NCBI RefSeq assembly: GCF_033118175.1 | Contig: NC_083691.1 | Coordinates: forward strand, 60,230,001-60,294,000 | Reading direction: 5' to 3' | DNA length: 64,000 bases | Origin: Dama dama | Lineage: Eukaryota > Chordata > Mammalia > Artiodactyla > Cervidae | Shown here: positions 61,381-64,000 of the stretch, piece after piece | How the letters are laid out: each line of letters begins with the position of its first letter | Numbering within the stretch: the stretch's first letter is position 1 | Notes under the pieces: model-generated | Database searches by the model: none | The model's input: the letters and a program-made list of their open reading frames with translations, nothing else | What the model was told of the DNA's origin: nothing | Made by a program: the position numbers and the translations under genes

Positions 61381-62890
61381 ATGTTAGCTGCAGGCTTATC
61401 ATATATAGCTCTTATGTTGAGATATGTTTGTTCAGTATCCACTTTGTTAAGAGTTTTTTATCATAAGTAGATATTGAATTTTGTCAAACATTTTTTCCAA
61501 TATTTACTGAGATGATCATATGGTTTTTATTCTTCAGTTTGTTAATGTGGAATATCAGTCACACTGATTTGCAGATGTTAAGCCATTGTTACATCCCTGG
61601 AATAAGTCCATTTGGTCACAACGTATGAACCTTTTAGTATATTTTGAATTTGCTTTGCTAACATTTTTAAAGATCTTTGCACCTATGTTGGTCACAAGCA
61701 ACCTGCAATTTGTTATTAAATCTTTGAATATTTTGTGAAATTTATCAGTGAAGCCCTACCTCAGGAAACACGAAAAATCTCAAAGAAATAATCGAATCTT
61801 ACACCTAAAGGAACTAGAAAAAAGAAGGAAAAACAAAACCCAATGTTAATAGAAGGAAGGAAATAATAAATATCAGAGCAGAAATAAATGAAATAGAGAC
61901 TAAGAAAATGACAGAAATGATCAGTGAAACTAAGATTATTTCTTTGAGATTTTTTTTCTTGGGAGAGTTTTGATCACAAACAGTCTGCTAACTTGTAATC
62001 AGTCAGTTCAGATTTTCTCTTTCTTCATGGTTCCGTCTTGGAAGATTATATGTTTCTAGAAATCTTTTCATTTCCTCCAGGTTGTTGGCATATTATTGTT
62101 CTCATTAGTCTCTTATGATCCTTTATATTTCTGTGGTGTCAGTTATAATTTATTTTTTCCTTTCTGATTTTATTGTTTGGACCAGTTCCTTTTTTTTTCT
62201 TGATAAGCCTAACTAGAAGTTGGAGAATTTATCTTTTCAAAGAACCAGCTCTTAATTTCACTGATCATTTCTGTTGTTTTCTGTTGATCTGTTGATCATT
62301 TCTGTTTAGGTGTAAGGTTCGATTATTTGAGATTTTTCATTTCCTGAAGTAGGCTCATATCACTATAAACTTCCCTCTTAGAACTGCTTTTGCAGTGATC
62401 CATAGATTTTGGATCACTGTGGTTCCATTTTCATTTGTTTCTAGGTATTTTAAAAATTTCTTCTTTGATATTTTTTTCAGTGGCCCATTCATGTTCTTTA
62501 ATTTTGATGTTTTTTGTTTGTTTGTTTTCTCCAATTTTTCTTTTGATTGATTTCCCACAATTGTGGTCAAGAAGATGCTCAATATGATTTCCATCTTTGT
62601 AAATTCATGGAGGACTGTTTGTAAACTGATGTGATTTATCCTGGAGAACCTTCTGTGTATGCTTGAGAAGAATATGCATCCTGATGCTTTTGGATGGACT
62701 GTTCTGTATGTGTCCATTAGGTCCACTGGGTCCATTCTTCTAGGTTTGGTGTGAGCATCCTTATGACCATTACTGTTAACTCTTTAATGGGTAGATTGCT
62801 TATTTCTATTTTGTTTAGTTCTTTCTCTGAGGCTTTACCTTTTCTTTCAGTTGCAACATACACTTCTGACTCTCATTTTGCCTGATTCTC
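61381..62890 (-). repeat. L1 ORF2 region (antisense), right part with an inverted block
   Basis: GATGTTAGCTGCAGGCTTAT resumes the L1 left at 57080. Positions 61756-61945 are in the opposite (sense) orientation, for example CTTACACCTAAAGGAACTAG. After that, antisense L1 resumes (CTTTTCAAAGAACCAGCTCT, AGATTTTTCATTTCCTGAAG). No intact frame remains. Confidence 0.8.
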
Positions 62891-63192
62891 TGTGTTTGTG
62901 TCTGGGTATTAGTAAATCTGCTGTGTCTCCATATCTTGAAGGAGTGGCCTTGTTTAGGAGACATCCTGTGGGGCCCAGAGGCAGGCACACGAGGGTCCCC
63001 TCTGTGGGCAGTGTGTCCCCCCGCTGGTGTGGGGGGCTGTGGTTACTGCTTAGGCATGCTGGTGTGTGGGCCCAGCCACAGCAGCTACTAGACAGTGGTG
63101 GGCAGAGTTCTCACTCAGCCAGGGTGAGACCTCACCTAGGTGCAGGGGTGGGTGGGCTTCATCAGGGCATACCCACTGATGCTGACAGGTTA

Positions 63193-64000
63193 GGTTTTGG
63201 TGTTCAGTCACTCAGTTGCATCCAACTCTTCTCAACCTAAAGGACTGCAACACACCACGCTTCCCTGTCCTTCACTGTCTCCCAGAGTTTGCTCAAACTC
63301 ATGTCCATTGAATCGGTGATTCTATCCAACCATCTCATCCTCTGTCATCCCTTTCTCCTCCTGCCTTCAATCTTTCCCAGCATCAGGGTCTTTTCTAATG
63401 AGTCAACCCGTGCATCAGGTAGTCAAAGTATTGGACCTTCAGCTTCAGCATCAGTCCTTCCAATGAATATTCAGGATTGGTTTCCTTTAGGATTGACTGG
63501 TTTGATCTCCTTGCAGTCCAAGGAGATTCAAGTCTTACAGTCCAAGACTCTCAAGAGTCTTCTCCAACACCATAGTTCAAAAGCTTCAATTCTTTAGCAC
63601 CCAGCTTTCTCTATAGTCCAACTTTCACATAATACATGATTACTAGAAAAACCATAGCTTTGACTAGACAGACCTTTGTTGGCAAAGTAATATCTCTGCT
63701 TTTTAATATACTGTCTAGGTTTGTCATAGCTTTTCTTCTAAGAAGCAAGCATCTTTTAATTTCATGGCTGAAGTCACCATCCACAGTGATTTTGGAGCCC
63801 AAGAAAATAAAGTCTGTCACTGTTTCTATTGTTTCCCCATCTATTTGCCATGAAGTGATAGGACCGGATGCCATGATCTTCGTTTTTTGAATGTTGAGGT
63901 TTTTTTTTTTTGAATGTTGAGTTTTAAGCCAGCTTTTTCCACTTTCCTCTTTCACCTTCAAGAGGCTTTTTATTTTTTTTATTTATTTTTTTTTCAAGAG
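63193..64000 (-). mobile_element. BovB LINE copy 3 (antisense, cut by window end)
   Basis: It begins with the BovB 3' end (GGTGTTCAGTCACTCAGTTG) and reads back through the ORF2 C-terminus to the window edge. A poly-T expansion with a repeated TTGAATGTTGAG occurs near 63885-63925. The minus-strand frame at 63611-63961 is a broken ORF2 piece. Confidence 0.92.

Larger units (their letters stand above)
54689..64000 (+). other. SH3RF3 intron downstream of the last visible exon (partial)
   Basis: This starts at donor gtgagc and runs to the end of the window without a recognisable third-SH3 exon. Positions 54689-56440 are GC-rich and unique. From 56440 on it is almost entirely antisense L1 and BovB. 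A GC-rich stretch of about 250 bp (62940-63185) separates the L1 from the last BovB and was not identified. Confidence 0.75.

Overview
This is vertebrate nuclear DNA from a ruminant (cattle, sheep, goat or a relative). The evidence is the repeat content: several BovB LINE copies, Bov-tA/Bov-A2 SINEs, two CHR-type tRNA-derived SINEs shared by cetartiodactyls, MIRs and old L1 pieces. There is no bacterial or viral gene organisation. Nearly all open frames are chance frames in GC-rich intron sequence or fragments of LINE proteins.

One gene runs through the window on the + strand. Four internal exons with good splice sites and compatible phases can be read: 26023-26277, 38042-38137, 48662-49015 and 54615-54688. 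Joined, they encode the first SH3 region, the complete second SH3 domain, the basic/serine-rich linker that is the Rac-binding region in the POSH family, and the lead-in to the third SH3. I identify the gene as SH3RF3 (POSH2), a RING-E3/SH3 scaffold of Rac-JNK signalling. SH3RF1 is the nearest alternative; SH3RF2 fits poorly. The RING exon lies upstream and the third and fourth SH3 exons downstream of the window. Everything else is interpreted as intron.

Layout. Positions 1-26022 are GC-rich intron with a minisatellite (272-410), CHR SINEs, Bov SINEs, antisense old L1 pieces, two BovB 3' ends (18118-18732, 20396-20805) and a pair of MIRs (21490-21825). Positions 26278-38041 hold a sense BovB with a clean target-site duplication (26707-28222), two Bov-tA copies and an AT-rich antisense L1 block (33690-37215). 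Positions 38138-48661 start with a minisatellite made from the end of the preceding exon, and include a G-rich minisatellite, an X-box-like site and a 68-bp exact duplication. Positions 49016-54614 contain one Bov-tA and a GC-box/CpG cluster. Positions 54689-64000 end in antisense L1 interrupted by two back-to-back BovB copies, plus a third BovB running off the window.

Most notable: (1) the first SH3 domain appears to lack the seven-residue stretch between its WYHG and the proline before the last strand, and its ALYxY motif is changed; (2) the 5' splice site of the 96-bp exon has been tandemly copied about six times into the intron, and one of the copied donors would extend the exon in frame by 28 proline-rich codons. 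I found no sign of a wholly new biological system. No database search or alignment program was used; family names rest on recognition by eye.
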